From the NCBI GenBank assembly GCA_015067615.1, contig SVMD01000020.1, positions 1 through 34,845 of the forward strand: 34,845 nucleotides of DNA, written 5' to 3'. Every line of letters starts with the position of its first letter. Positions within the stretch are counted from its first letter, which is position 1. Both the position numbers and the translations under genes were made by a program. Shown in pieces: positions 15,405 to 24,340 of this stretch. Below the pieces are notes generated by a model. The model was not told the DNA's origin, searched no databases, and saw nothing but the letters and a program-made list of their open reading frames with translations. This stretch comes from Oscillospiraceae bacterium. Its GTDB lineage: Bacteria > Bacillota > Clostridia > Oscillospirales > Oscillospiraceae.

Positions 15405-16814
15405 TTATTCGGAGGCAGGCAACGTCACGGTAACCAGCGTACCGCCGCCCTCAGCATTTTCCAGGGTCAGACTGCCGCCGTGGAGCTCCACGATCTCGTC
15501 ACAGACTGCCAGGCCGATGCCGGTTCCCCGGGCTTTGGAGCTGCCCTTGAAGAATTTTTTCTTGACCAGAGGAATTTCATCCTCCGGGATGCCGGGACCA
15601 TAGTCCCGGATGCGCACAATAACCGTACTGTCTCCATTGTGAATGGAGGCGTCAATGCGCTTACCATCGCCGCCATGCTTGGCGGCGTTATCCAGTATAT
15701 TCAGGAAGACCTGCCGCAATTTGTCTGTATCGCAACGGATCTCCGGGATATCGTCGTCATTTTCCAGATATTTCAGTTCGATGCCCTCCATGCCCAAACG
15801 GCTGGCGTACATGAACACCGCCTCCTCAAAGGAAGCGCGGATATCCTGCATTTCCATGGAGAGGGTCACATTTTCTCCCTGCATCCGGGTGAAATCCAGC
15901 AGTTCCGTGACCATTTCGATCATCCGGGCGGATTCACCGTGGATGGTCTTCATACCCTGCCGGGTCATGTCATCCATGTTTTCATCCACCAGCAGCGTTT
16001 CGCACCAACCCTTGATCACGGTCAGGGGCGTCCGCAGCTCATGGGAAAGCTGAGAGATAAAGCCAGCCTGCATCTTTTCGTTCTGACTGATCTTGATGGA
16101 AAGATCGTTGATGGTCTCGGCCAGCACGCCGATCTCATCCCGGTATTTGGTCTGGATCTGGGCGCCATAGCTGCCATTGGCGATCTGCTGGGCCTTTTCC
16201 GTGATCTCCTGGACAGGAACCATGATGGAACGCATGAAATACTCGCCGCTGATCAGAACAATTGCCAGAATCACAGTCAGAGCCAGAAGGCTGATCAGGG
16301 CAACCTGAAAGATCTGCATATCCATCAGCCGTGTAGAGGTCACAAACCGCAGCACACCAATGACTTCGCCATTGCTGTAGATCATAGGACTGGACATGGC
16401 CATGATCCGCTCGGAGGTATTGGGATCCTTGCCCAGGTAAGGGCGGATGGTCCGCATCTGGATAGCCTCCTGAATCTCCGAGGTGGTGGGAGACTGGCCT
16501 GCCCACTGACCGTAGGAGGAGGCAACCAGGGTGCCGTCCTTGCTGATGAACTGCAGCTCCAGCCGGTCCTTATCGGAAAAGGACTGGGCATAGTTGATGC
16601 AGGACTGATAGTATTCGTTGTAGCTCTGGTTCAAGTACTCCGCAAAAAAATCCGCAGTGGATTCCGCCCGGTCATAGAGATCCGAGCGCATGTTGGAATA
16701 GTAGTAATTGGCGAAGAGGGCGGTAATGGCAAACACACAAGCCATTCCCAGAGCAAGGATCACGCCCAGTGTATTCACCAGCCAGCGCGTCCGCAGACTG
16801 CTTTTGAAATTCAT
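15405..16814 (-). CDS. Sensor histidine kinase with HAMP domain
   Basis: 469 residues. Topology: TM1 about 11-36, extracytoplasmic sensor about 37-168, TM2 about 169-191, HAMP about 192-244, HisKA with the phospho-acceptor H258 (SQLSHELRTPLTVIKG) and a HATPase_c domain (N box LNILDNAAKHGG, G1 DYGPGIP, G2 GTGIGLAV). A GTG two codons earlier opens the frame, but the ATG at 16814 is better placed behind AAAGGGGAG. The response regulator gene is 32 nt upstream and is the evident partner. The sensor region has no recognised fold; an adjacent lipoprotein may take part in sensing. Confidence 0.93.
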   Translation of the reverse strand: MNFKSSLRTRWLVNTLGVILALGMACVFAITALFANYYYSNMRSDLYDRAESTADFFAEYLNQSYNEYYQSCINYAQSFSDKDRLELQFISKDGTLVASSYGQWAGQSPTTSEIQEAIQMRTIRPYLGKDPNTSERIMAMSSPMIYSNGEVIGVLRFVTSTRLMDMQIFQVALISLLALTVILAIVLISGEYFMRSIMVPVQEITEKAQQIANGSYGAQIQTKYRDEIGVLAETINDLSIKISQNEKMQAGFISQLSHELRTPLTVIKGWCETLLVDENMDDMTRQGMKTIHGESARMIEMVTELLDFTRMQGENVTLSMEMQDIRASFEEAVFMYASRLGMEGIELKYLENDDDIPEIRCDTDKLRQVFLNILDNAAKHGGDGKRIDASIHNGDSTVIVRIRDYGPGIPEDEIPLVKKKFFKGSSKARGTGIGLAVCDEIVELHGGSLTLENAEGGGTLVTVTLPASE

Positions 16815-16846
16815 GGGCACTCCCCTTTCCCTGTATTTTCAGCTGA

Positions 16847-17533
16847 TTATGCGCCCCACTTGTAGCCCAGACCCCAGACGGTGGTGATGTAGGTGGGGTT
16901 CGCGGTATCGTCCTCGATCTTGATGCGAAGACGGCGGATATTCACGTCCACGATCTTCAGCTCGCCCTCGTAATCACGGCCCCAGACAGCGGAGAGAATA
17001 TCCTCTCTGGACAGTGCCCGGCCGGGATTCTGCATGAACAGCTTCAAAATGGCATACTCCACCTGGGTCAGACGGATGCGGACACCGGCCTTTTCCAGGG
17101 TATGATTCCGGGTGTTCATAACGAAGGGACCCTGGGTCAGAAGCTCGGAATTAACGGTGTTGTCGCCGCCGATTCTGCGGAACAGCGCGTCAATTCTCGC
17201 CGTCAGCTCCGCGGGAGAGAAGGGCTTGGTCACGTAGTCGTCGGCACCGGTCATGAGGCCTGTGACCTTATCCATCTCCTGGGTCCGGGCGGTGAGCATG
17301 ATGATTCCCATCTGCTTATTGGTGGCCCGGATCCGGCGGCAGACTTCAAAGCCGTCGATATCCGGCAGCATGATATCCAGGATCGCCACGCCGATATCCG
17401 GATTTCTGCTAATCTGGTCCAGGGCCTCCATGCCGCAGGCGGCTTCAATGGGCTCATAGCCTGCCCGCTTCAGGTTGATCACCACGAAGGAGCGGATGTT
17501 GGCCTCATCTTCCAAAATCAGTACTTTTTTCAT
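16847..17533 (-). CDS. OmpR/PhoB-family response regulator
   Basis: 228 residues. The receiver domain (1-118) has the acidic pocket E8-D9-E10, phosphorylation site D53 (ILDIMLPDIDG), T81 and K103 (VTKPF). The C-terminal winged helix (about 130-226) has RLTQVEYAILKLFMQNPGRA and a recognition helix at DVNIRRLRIKIED. It is phosphorylated by the kinase encoded next, and binds tandem direct repeats as a dimer. It follows the lipoprotein gene by 10 nt, so lipoprotein, regulator and kinase form one unit. Confidence 0.94.
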   Translation of the reverse strand: MKKVLILEDEANIRSFVVINLKRAGYEPIEAACGMEALDQISRNPDIGVAILDIMLPDIDGFEVCRRIRATNKQMGIIMLTARTQEMDKVTGLMTGADDYVTKPFSPAELTARIDALFRRIGGDNTVNSELLTQGPFVMNTRNHTLEKAGVRIRLTQVEYAILKLFMQNPGRALSREDILSAVWGRDYEGELKIVDVNIRRLRIKIEDDTANPTYITTVWGLGYKWGA

Positions 17534-17543
17534 AGGTTACCTC

Positions 17544-18863
17544 TTATGTTTCTCCTGTCTTCCAGGCCTGATGGATCAGGTGGAAGCAGGGAGTCAGATC
17601 TTCTTGCGTGATTTGATAGTCGGCAGCGCCGCTTTCCAGCCGAGCGGCGTAGATCACGCCGTCGGAACGGTGAAGAACAAAACGATTGTCACTTTCCGCG
17701 GCCTCTTCCCGGTCCGCACCGGAGAGAACATGGACGCTGAACACCGGAACAAAGGTTTCAAAATTCACATCCCACACATGGAACCAGAAGGTATTGCCCG
17801 TCTGGATGACGGAAACCCGCTCTGCCCAGCCTTCTCCAACCTCCAGATACCATCCGCCCAGATAGTTGTGGAAGGTATGGCGCTTGGTGTGTTCAGAGCC
17901 TGAACTGTCCATGGCATACCAACGGATCAGATACTGCTGTTCGGCGCTGGTACTGTTTTTGATGGGATGCATGGTAATGAGACTGGGTAATTCCAGTACG
18001 CCGTCACTGTCGATGTCATCGGCATAAACATAGTAGTTTCGCAGGGTCTGCACACTGGTGCCCGATTCCCTGGAGAAGGAAATATTTGCGAAGGAACCGT
18101 TGCGGACAGTGAAGATATCCGTAATGACCGCGCTTTCTTCCAGCGCACTGGCCACATAAACAGCAGGTTCACCGCTTTCAAGGCGACTGGTCATGATACG
18201 CTTAACACTGGTGCCGGCAGCGGACAGTTCCACTTCCCTGCTGCGCTGGATTCTGCCGTCCTCCACACTGTACATCACCGCAACACCCCGGTCTGCTTCC
18301 GTCTCACCTGGCTGAATGAGCATCAATTCGGTATTTCCGTCCTCATTCAGATCGCAGCTCAAAAATTTCAGATAGCTGGATGTCATGATCTGCTCCGGGG
18401 AACCCTCAGAGAAGCTGTACACAGAAAGGGAGCGCAGCACCTGATCACTGACCAGACGGCCTATCACCATCTCCACGCCCGGATTATTGTCGATATTCAC
18501 ATATTCCACCTGCTCGAAGGCGGAACCGTGACTTTCAATGACAGATTTGAGCGTAAACGCCTCTTTCTCCTGGTCAAAAATCAGGATGCGAATGGCTTTA
18601 TTGACGCTGTCCCGGGCAAAGACAATGTACTCCACTTCCCCATCCCCGTCCAGGTCGGCCATCTGTACCGTCTGCTGGTTCTCACCGGCAATGGGAGCGG
18701 CGTAGTTGAGATCCGCCATGGCGGCATCTATGGCGGACTGTAGATGATCGTCCGTTTCCGAACGCCGGGGCAGCCGGTACATCTCATCCACCGTGCGCAT
18801 GGTGCAGCCGCTTAAGAGCAATGCCGCCATAAGCAGCGACAAAACTCGTATTGCTTTTTTCAC
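17544..18863 (-). CDS. Lipoprotein with FG-GAP/VCBS-like repeats, in an operon with a two-component system
   Basis: 439 residues from a GTG start with AAAGGAG at 8 nt; the longer open frame upstream lacks a site. The signal peptide VKKAIRVLSLLMAALLLSGC ends in a lipobox with C20, so the protein is lipid-anchored on the outer face of the membrane. The mature part has recurring Asp-rich loops (DLDGDGEVE near 72, NIDNNPGVE near 124, DLNEDGNTE near 171, DIDSDGVLE near 280) at the spacing of FG-GAP/VCBS beta-propeller blades. This suggests a calcium-stabilised extracellular propeller. Being first in the operon with the regulator and kinase, it may be an accessory sensor; this is inference. Confidence 0.82.
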   Translation of the reverse strand: MKKAIRVLSLLMAALLLSGCTMRTVDEMYRLPRRSETDDHLQSAIDAAMADLNYAAPIAGENQQTVQMADLDGDGEVEYIVFARDSVNKAIRILIFDQEKEAFTLKSVIESHGSAFEQVEYVNIDNNPGVEMVIGRLVSDQVLRSLSVYSFSEGSPEQIMTSSYLKFLSCDLNEDGNTELMLIQPGETEADRGVAVMYSVEDGRIQRSREVELSAAGTSVKRIMTSRLESGEPAVYVASALEESAVITDIFTVRNGSFANISFSRESGTSVQTLRNYYVYADDIDSDGVLELPSLITMHPIKNSTSAEQQYLIRWYAMDSSGSEHTKRHTFHNYLGGWYLEVGEGWAERVSVIQTGNTFWFHVWDVNFETFVPVFSVHVLSGADREEAAESDNRFVLHRSDGVIYAARLESGAADYQITQEDLTPCFHLIHQAWKTGET

Positions 18864-18887
18864 GGCATTCACTCCTTTCGACAGAAT

Positions 18888-18916
18888 ATTATAACACAAG
18901 ATATGCTGTTTGAAAA
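18888..18916 (-). promoter_or_regulatory. Promoter of the lipoprotein-regulator-kinase block
   Basis: On the minus strand TGTTATAAT gives an extended -10 with a perfect hexamer (18888-18893). A weak -35, TTTTCA (18911-18916), is 17 bp upstream. It lies directly after the dnaE stop codon. No terminator separates it from dnaE, so read-through from dnaE is possible. Confidence 0.65.
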
Positions 18917-18917
18917 G

Positions 18918-21900
18918 CTATTTCAGCACAACATTTGCTTCTCCCAGCACATTTTTCAGTTCATTTACCAGGCTATCCATAATGACACATCTGGTGCCCC
19001 TGCGCTGCCGGGTGTCCTCGAAGAAGATCACAGCGCCGCTGTCACCGGGGAACATATTTAAGATGGCCTTGATCTTGGGATAGAGCTTCTGATCCTCCGT
19101 AGGAAGGCGCAGATACAGCGTTCCCTGATGGATTTGGTTCTCTCTGGGGCGCTCCGGCACCGGCTCAGGTTCCTGACCTGCAAAATCCGAAATGGGCCGT
19201 GCCCGGTTGATGACGATCTGGGGCTCCTTCTCGTCCCGGATGGAAAGACGGCCTGTAATCACTACAGGACTGTTTTCCCGGATGTAGCCGCCGAACTGGT
19301 TCAGTACATTGGAGAAGGCCAGCATTTCGATAGCGGCGGTATCATCCTCCACGGTGACATAGGCCATCATGGAATTGGACCGGGTGGTTTTCATCTTCAC
19401 GCTCTGGACGATGCCGGCAACGGACACGATCTGATCATCCTGGAAGCTCTTTTCCTCGTCCATCAGGTCACCGATATGGACCACGTGGGTGTTCCGCAGC
19501 AAGCTCCGGTAATCGTCCATGGGATGGCCGGAAATATAGATACCCATGGTCTCCTTTTCCAGATTCAGCAACTCGCCCTTGGACATTTCGGGGAGCTTCG
19601 GAATCGGAATGGAAGCGGCTTCATCTTCATCATCCAGAAGGCTGAACAGACCAATCTGGCCCTCCAGGTTCTTCTTCCGGGTGGAGGTAATGGCATCCAT
19701 CATCCGGTCATAGACCGCCAGCAGCTCGCTGCGGTGGTGACCGAAGCAGTCCATAGCGCCGCACTTGATAAAGTTTTCCACAGCTCGCCTATTGATCTCG
19801 TCCCCCATCCGCTGGATGAAATCCTCCAGGGATTTGAAGGGGCCGCCCTCTTCCCTTTTGGCGCACATTGCCCGGACCAGGCCGTGGCCCACATTCTTCA
19901 CAGCACCCAGACCGAAGCGGATGGCGTTGCCGTCCACAGTGAAGTGGTCCTCGGAATGGTTGACGTCCGGGGGCAGAACCGGGATGCCCAGTTCCTTACA
20001 TTCGGCGATGTAGCCGGAAATCTTTGTGGCAGAATCCAGCACGGAGGTCATCAGCGCTGCCATGTACTGCCTGGGGTAATGACACTTTAAGTACGCGGTC
20101 TGATAGGACACCACAGCGTAACACACGGCGTGGGCCTTGTTGAAGGCATAGTTTGCAAAGGCTACGATCTCATCGTACAGCGACTGAGCAACGGCTTCGG
20201 AAATGCCGTTTGCAATGCAACCGGGGATGTTGTTGGCCGGATCACCGTAGACGAATACCTTTCGCTCCGCCTCGATGATCTTCATTTTCTTCTTGGAAAT
20301 AGCCCGGCGGATATTGTCCGCCTGACCCATGGTGTAGCCGCCCAGCTGCCGGAAGATCTCAATGACCTGCTCCTGGTAGACGATGCATCCGTAAGTAACC
20401 TTCAGAATAGGCTCCAGTTCCGGGCATTTGTAGGTGACCTTACTGGGATTGAGCTTACTCTCGATGAATTTGGGGATGGAATCCATGGGACCGGGCCGGT
20501 AGAGGGCCACGATAGCCGTAATATCCTCGATGGAGTCGGCCTTCATGCCAACGCACACACCGGTCATACCGGCGGATTCCAGCTGGAACACGCCCTGGGT
20601 CTTACCCTCGGCCAGCATTTTAAAGGTCTCAGGGTCGTCATCGGGCACATTATCCATGGAGAAGCCGGGATTGAATTTCCGGATCTGCATTTCCGCGTCA
20701 CGAATGACGGTCAGGTTCCGCAGACCAAGAAAGTCCATTTTCAGCAGGCCCAATTCCTCAATGGTGGTCATGGTGTACTGGGTGACGATGGTATCGTCAT
20801 TGCGGCTCAGAGGCACATAGGTGCAGACCGGGTCGGCGGTGATCACCACGCCTGCGGCGTGGGTGGAGGTATTCCGGGGCATTCCCTCCAGGCTCATAGC
20901 GGTGTCGATAAGTTTTTTCACCCGCTCATCGGTATCGTACTTCTCTTTCAGCTGAGGAGAGACTTCCAGAGCCTCCTTCAGGGTGATATGGAGTGTTGTG
21001 GGCACCAGCTTGGCAACCACATCGGTTTCTGCATAGGTAAAGTTCAGGGCACGGCCCACGTCGCGGATGGCGCCTCTTGCGGCCATGGTGCCGAAGGTAG
21101 CGATCTGGGCCACATGGTCGGCGCCGTACTTGCGGACCACGTAGTCGATGACCTCGCCCCGGCGCTCCTGACAGAAGTCCGTATCGAAGTCGGGCATGGA
21201 AACACGCTCCGGGTTCAGAAAACGCTCGAAGATCAGGGCGTACTTCATGGGATCCACTTCCGTGATGTGCATGCAGTAGGCCACGATGGAAGCGGCACCG
21301 GAGCCACGGCCGGGGCCCACAGGAATTCCCTGCTCCTTGGCATAGCGGATAAAATCCCAGACGATCAGGTAATAATTGACGTAGCCCATCCGGGAAATGA
21401 CGCCGATTTCATACTCCAGCCGGTCCACATAGGCTTCCGGAGGATTCTGGTAGCGCTCCTTAAAGCCGTCGTAGCAGAGCTTGCGGAAATATTCCTCATT
21501 GGTGTAGCCCGCAGGCACCGGGAAGGAGGGCAGATGGTACTCGTGGAAAGTAAATTCCAGATTGCACTGCTCGGCAATTTTCGCCGTATTTTCAAAAGCT
21601 TCGTCAAGGCCCTGGAACAGCTGACGCAGCTCATCTTCACTTTTCAGATAAAATTCTTCCGTTTCGAATTTCATCCGGTTTTCTTCGTCCACGGTCTTGC
21701 CGGTCTGGATGCACAGCAGTACATCCTGCATCTCGGCATCCTCTCTGCGCAGATAGTGGGCATCATTGGTGACCACAAGGGGCAGGCCGGTTTCCCGGGC
21801 CAGACGCTGCAGCTGCTGATTCACCGGCCGCTGGGCATCGATGCCGTGGTCCTGCAGTTCCAGATAAAAATTGCCCTCACCGAAGATCCGGACCATATTC

Positions 21901-22376
21901 AGAGCGTAATCCTTAGCAGCGGCATAATCCTCGGCCAGCAGGTACTGAGGGATGGCACCGCCCAAACAAGCAGACAGGGCGATCAAACCCTCATGATACT
22001 TTTCAAGCAGCCCGAGGTCCACTCTGGGCTTGCCGTAGAAACCGTTGGTAAAGGCCTCGGAAACCATGTAGCAGAGGTTTTCGTAGCCCTTCCGGTCCTT
22101 GCACAAAAGAACCAGATGATAAGGATCATTGTCAATACCGTGGACACGGTCGGACATATTCCGCCGGGCCACATAGACCTCGCAGCCGATGATGGGCTTG
22201 ATCCCGGCAGCCTTTGCTGCTTTATAAAAATCGATACAGCCGTACATGACGCCGTGGTCGGTGATGGCGATGGCGGTCTGCCCCAGCTCCTTCACCCGGT
22301 CCATCATGCTGCCGATGCGGCAGGCGCCGTCCAGGAGGCTGTACTCGGTATGCACATGTAAGTGTACAAAGCTCAT
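18918..22376 (-). CDS. dnaE: DNA polymerase III alpha subunit (DnaE1 type)
   Basis: 1152 residues, a replicative polymerase. The N-terminal PHP domain starts HLHVHTEYSLLDGACR. The C-family palm has the catalytic aspartates D396 and D398 (PDFDTDFC) and D548 (KMDFLGL). A helix-hairpin-helix segment (GAVKNVGHGLV) and an OB fold (VSVAGIVQSVKMK, then TVEDDTAAIEMLAF) follow. There is no inserted exonuclease, so it is not PolC; Clostridia carry both. The start has GGGAGG and overlaps the whiA stop by 4 nt (ATGA). The whiA-dnaE order is usual in Clostridia. Confidence 0.97.
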   Translation of the reverse strand: MSFVHLHVHTEYSLLDGACRIGSMMDRVKELGQTAIAITDHGVMYGCIDFYKAAKAAGIKPIIGCEVYVARRNMSDRVHGIDNDPYHLVLLCKDRKGYENLCYMVSEAFTNGFYGKPRVDLGLLEKYHEGLIALSACLGGAIPQYLLAEDYAAAKDYALNMVRIFGEGNFYLELQDHGIDAQRPVNQQLQRLARETGLPLVVTNDAHYLRREDAEMQDVLLCIQTGKTVDEENRMKFETEEFYLKSEDELRQLFQGLDEAFENTAKIAEQCNLEFTFHEYHLPSFPVPAGYTNEEYFRKLCYDGFKERYQNPPEAYVDRLEYEIGVISRMGYVNYYLIVWDFIRYAKEQGIPVGPGRGSGAASIVAYCMHITEVDPMKYALIFERFLNPERVSMPDFDTDFCQERRGEVIDYVVRKYGADHVAQIATFGTMAARGAIRDVGRALNFTYAETDVVAKLVPTTLHITLKEALEVSPQLKEKYDTDERVKKLIDTAMSLEGMPRNTSTHAAGVVITADPVCTYVPLSRNDDTIVTQYTMTTIEELGLLKMDFLGLRNLTVIRDAEMQIRKFNPGFSMDNVPDDDPETFKMLAEGKTQGVFQLESAGMTGVCVGMKADSIEDITAIVALYRPGPMDSIPKFIESKLNPSKVTYKCPELEPILKVTYGCIVYQEQVIEIFRQLGGYTMGQADNIRRAISKKKMKIIEAERKVFVYGDPANNIPGCIANGISEAVAQSLYDEIVAFANYAFNKAHAVCYAVVSYQTAYLKCHYPRQYMAALMTSVLDSATKISGYIAECKELGIPVLPPDVNHSEDHFTVDGNAIRFGLGAVKNVGHGLVRAMCAKREEGGPFKSLEDFIQRMGDEINRRAVENFIKCGAMDCFGHHRSELLAVYDRMMDAITSTRKKNLEGQIGLFSLLDDEDEAASIPIPKLPEMSKGELLNLEKETMGIYISGHPMDDYRSLLRNTHVVHIGDLMDEEKSFQDDQIVSVAGIVQSVKMKTTRSNSMMAYVTVEDDTAAIEMLAFSNVLNQFGGYIRENSPVVITGRLSIRDEKEPQIVINRARPISDFAGQEPEPVPERPRENQIHQGTLYLRLPTEDQKLYPKIKAILNMFPGDSGAVIFFEDTRQRRGTRCVIMDSLVNELKNVLGEANVVLK

Positions 22377-23287
22377 TTTGCTGCCTCCCTGGCGGTTTCG
22401 ATCAGTTTCTTCAGTCGCTGGTTCATGGCGGGCTTGGTGATAGGCGGATCCATCATGGCTGCCAGCTCGGAAAGGGACGATTCCGGGTTATTCTCCCTTG
22501 CGAGGGCCGCCTGCTTGATCTTTGCGGGCAGCTTATCCATCAGTCCCAGCTCTTTCAATGTACGGATGGCGTTCAGCTGTTCCTGGGCAGCCTCCACCAC
22601 CTTGGTTATGTTGGCGTCGTCGCAGTTGCAGCGGCGGTTGACCTTGTTGTTCAGTTCCTTTTCCAGTCTTGCTTCCATAATGCCCATGGAGGCAACACCG
22701 GCTCCCAGCAGGGCCAGAAGCTCGGAGATCTGCTCGCTCTGCTTCACATACAGCACAATGCTGCCGCCCCGGGAGGCGGTTTTGGGTGAAAAACCAATGG
22801 CATCGTGGATCAGAACCCGGGTCTCCCGGGCCACCGCCTGATGAGTGGTGGTCAGCTCAATGTGATACCCCTTCGCCGGGTCTGTCACAGAGCCGCCTGC
22901 CAGATAGGCACCCCGGAGGAAAGCCGTGCGGCAGCACTCCTCCTCCACCACAGGCCAGTTTACATGCAGCGAAAGTGTTCCCTCCCGGTCAAAGCCGAAG
23001 GAATCCATAATATATTCAATTTTGTCCGGGTCAAAGATCTGAAACACCAGCTTACCGGGGGATTCCATACTGGGGTAACTGTCGAAATGGATATCGAAGG
23101 CCCGCTTGAAGAGCTTGGGCAGGATATAGGCAAACTCCCGGCTCTCGGTGATGATCTTGATTCCTTCGGAGGAAAAGCTGTTGCAGAAAAGCAGAATGCC
23201 GAAGCACTCCGCCAGCGCGCAGCACTGATTATGGGGAATATCGCGGCAGATTTCTTCCTTCGCCGCCGCGGAAAAGGACAGGGACAT
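22373..23287 (-). CDS. whiA: DNA-binding protein WhiA
   Basis: 304 residues from the ATG at 23287, which has GGAGGG ahead and gives the family N-terminus (MSLSFSAAAKEEICRDIP). An upstream in-frame extension into the murB end lacks a site. Two degenerate LAGLIDADG homing-endonuclease-like modules fill residues 1-200 (CFGILLFCNSF, LRGAYLAGGSVTDP). A C-terminal helix-turn-helix is at about 220-300 (LSELAAMMDPPITKPAMNQR). WhiA links cell division and chromosome organisation in Firmicutes and sporulation in actinobacteria. It sits 22 nt after murB, without the rapZ and yvcK genes that commonly precede it. Confidence 0.94.
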   Translation of the reverse strand: MSLSFSAAAKEEICRDIPHNQCCALAECFGILLFCNSFSSEGIKIITESREFAYILPKLFKRAFDIHFDSYPSMESPGKLVFQIFDPDKIEYIMDSFGFDREGTLSLHVNWPVVEEECCRTAFLRGAYLAGGSVTDPAKGYHIELTTTHQAVARETRVLIHDAIGFSPKTASRGGSIVLYVKQSEQISELLALLGAGVASMGIMEARLEKELNNKVNRRCNCDDANITKVVEAAQEQLNAIRTLKELGLMDKLPAKIKQAALARENNPESSLSELAAMMDPPITKPAMNQRLKKLIETAREAAK

Positions 23288-23309
23288 GTTGCTCCCTCCT
23301 GTTAAAATT

Positions 23310-24221
23310 TTACCAGATGCGAACCTCCGGCTCCAGACGGATGCCGGACTTCTCAAAGACAATGTCGGATACCTGACGGAGAAGCTTCTGTACATCCTCC
23401 GCAGTGGCGCCGCCCAGGTTCACGGCGAAGCCCGCGTGCTTGGTGGAGATGGCAGCGCCGCCCACCTGGTAGCCCTTTAGCCCCGCCTGGTCGATGAGGG
23501 CTGCCGCGTAGCCGCCCACAGGACGCTTAAAGGCGGAGCCTGCACTGGGAAGGTCCAGGGGCTGGGAAGCGGAGCGCTTGCCCTGAAGCTCCTTCATCTT
23601 TGCCTTGATGGTCTCAGGCTCAGCAGGCGTCAGCTGGAATACGGCGCTGACTACGATTCCGTTTATCTCCTCCAGAACGCTGTGACGATAGGAAAACTGC
23701 ATTTCCGCATTGCTGCGCCGGGTCAGATTGCCTGCCATGTCCATGACCTCCACGGACTCGCAGACCTGGACGATCTCACCGCCGTAGGCACCGGCGTTCA
23801 TATACACGCCGCCGCCGACGGTGCCGGGGATGCCGTGGGCAAATTCCAGACCGGAGAGGCCCAGATTCGCCGCAAACACCGCCGCCCGGGTCATGGTAAC
23901 ACCTGCGGCCACCCGGATCCGGTTGCCATCCAGCTGTTCCATACCGTCCATACAGTCCTTCAGGCAGATCACCAGGCCAGGAATGCCCGCATCGGGTGCC
24001 AGTACGTTGGTTCCTGCACCTAAAATAGCAGGCTTTACGTCCAATAAAGCGGACGCTTTCAGAATTGCGGACAGTTCCGCCGCGTTTTTGGGGAAAGCCA
24101 TGACCTCCGCACCGCCGCCGATCTTAAAGGAGGTGTGCTTTGCCATAGGCTCATTGCATTTCAGTTCCATTTCGGGGATCAAAGCAGAGATTTTCTGCTG
24201 AAAAACAGTCAATTCAGTCAT
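23310..24221 (-). CDS. murB: UDP-N-acetylmuramate dehydrogenase MurB
   Basis: 303 residues from the ATG at 24221 (CGGAGG, 5 nt spacing); the longer frame starting at 24278 lies across the promoter. MurB reduces UDP-GlcNAc-enolpyruvate to UDP-MurNAc using FAD and NADPH. The FAD domain shows HTSFKIGGGAEVMAFP, then GAGTNVLAPDAGI and GIPGTVGGGVYMNAGAYGGE. The C-terminal domain has the catalytic serine in GSAFKRP and a glutamate in RLEPEVRIW. It is the first gene of the murB-whiA-dnaE unit. Confidence 0.96.
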   Translation of the reverse strand: MTELTVFQQKISALIPEMELKCNEPMAKHTSFKIGGGAEVMAFPKNAAELSAILKASALLDVKPAILGAGTNVLAPDAGIPGLVICLKDCMDGMEQLDGNRIRVAAGVTMTRAAVFAANLGLSGLEFAHGIPGTVGGGVYMNAGAYGGEIVQVCESVEVMDMAGNLTRRSNAEMQFSYRHSVLEEINGIVVSAVFQLTPAEPETIKAKMKELQGKRSASQPLDLPSAGSAFKRPVGGYAAALIDQAGLKGYQVGGAAISTKHAGFAVNLGGATAEDVQKLLRQVSDIVFEKSGIRLEPEVRIW

Positions 24222-24249
24222 AAACGCCTCCGGGCATATAGTATAAAAC

Positions 24250-24278
24250 AGTATATCACATTCCGAACGAAATATCAA
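24250..24278 (-). promoter_or_regulatory. Sigma-A promoter of murB-whiA-dnaE
   Basis: -35 TTGATA (24273-24278), a 17-bp spacer and -10 TATACT (24250-24255) on the minus strand, about 29 bp before the murB ATG. Confidence 0.82.
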
Positions 24279-24303
24279 TTATGACGAAGATGAAATTTCT
24301 GTA

Positions 24304-24337
24304 ACAAAAAAGAAAACCGCTCCGAGGAGCGGTTTTC
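24304..24337 (-). terminator. Terminator of the T-box/tyrS operon
   Basis: The 12-nt arms GAAAACCGCTCC and GGAGCGGTTTTC (24312-24337) are followed on the minus strand by TTTTTTG. The murB promoter follows it closely, so the two units are separated. Confidence 0.9.
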
Positions 24338-24340
24338 ATA

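Noticed and set aside
20130..22361. A 743-codon open frame on the plus strand
   Set aside because: It is the antisense of dnaE, which has full family motifs. The frame is kept open by GC-rich codon bias, and its product is His/Gly/Val-rich with no domain.
23288..23395. Longer WhiA start
   Set aside because: The extension lies over the murB end and gap with no ribosome site, whereas the ATG at 23287 has GGAGGG and matches the family N-terminus.
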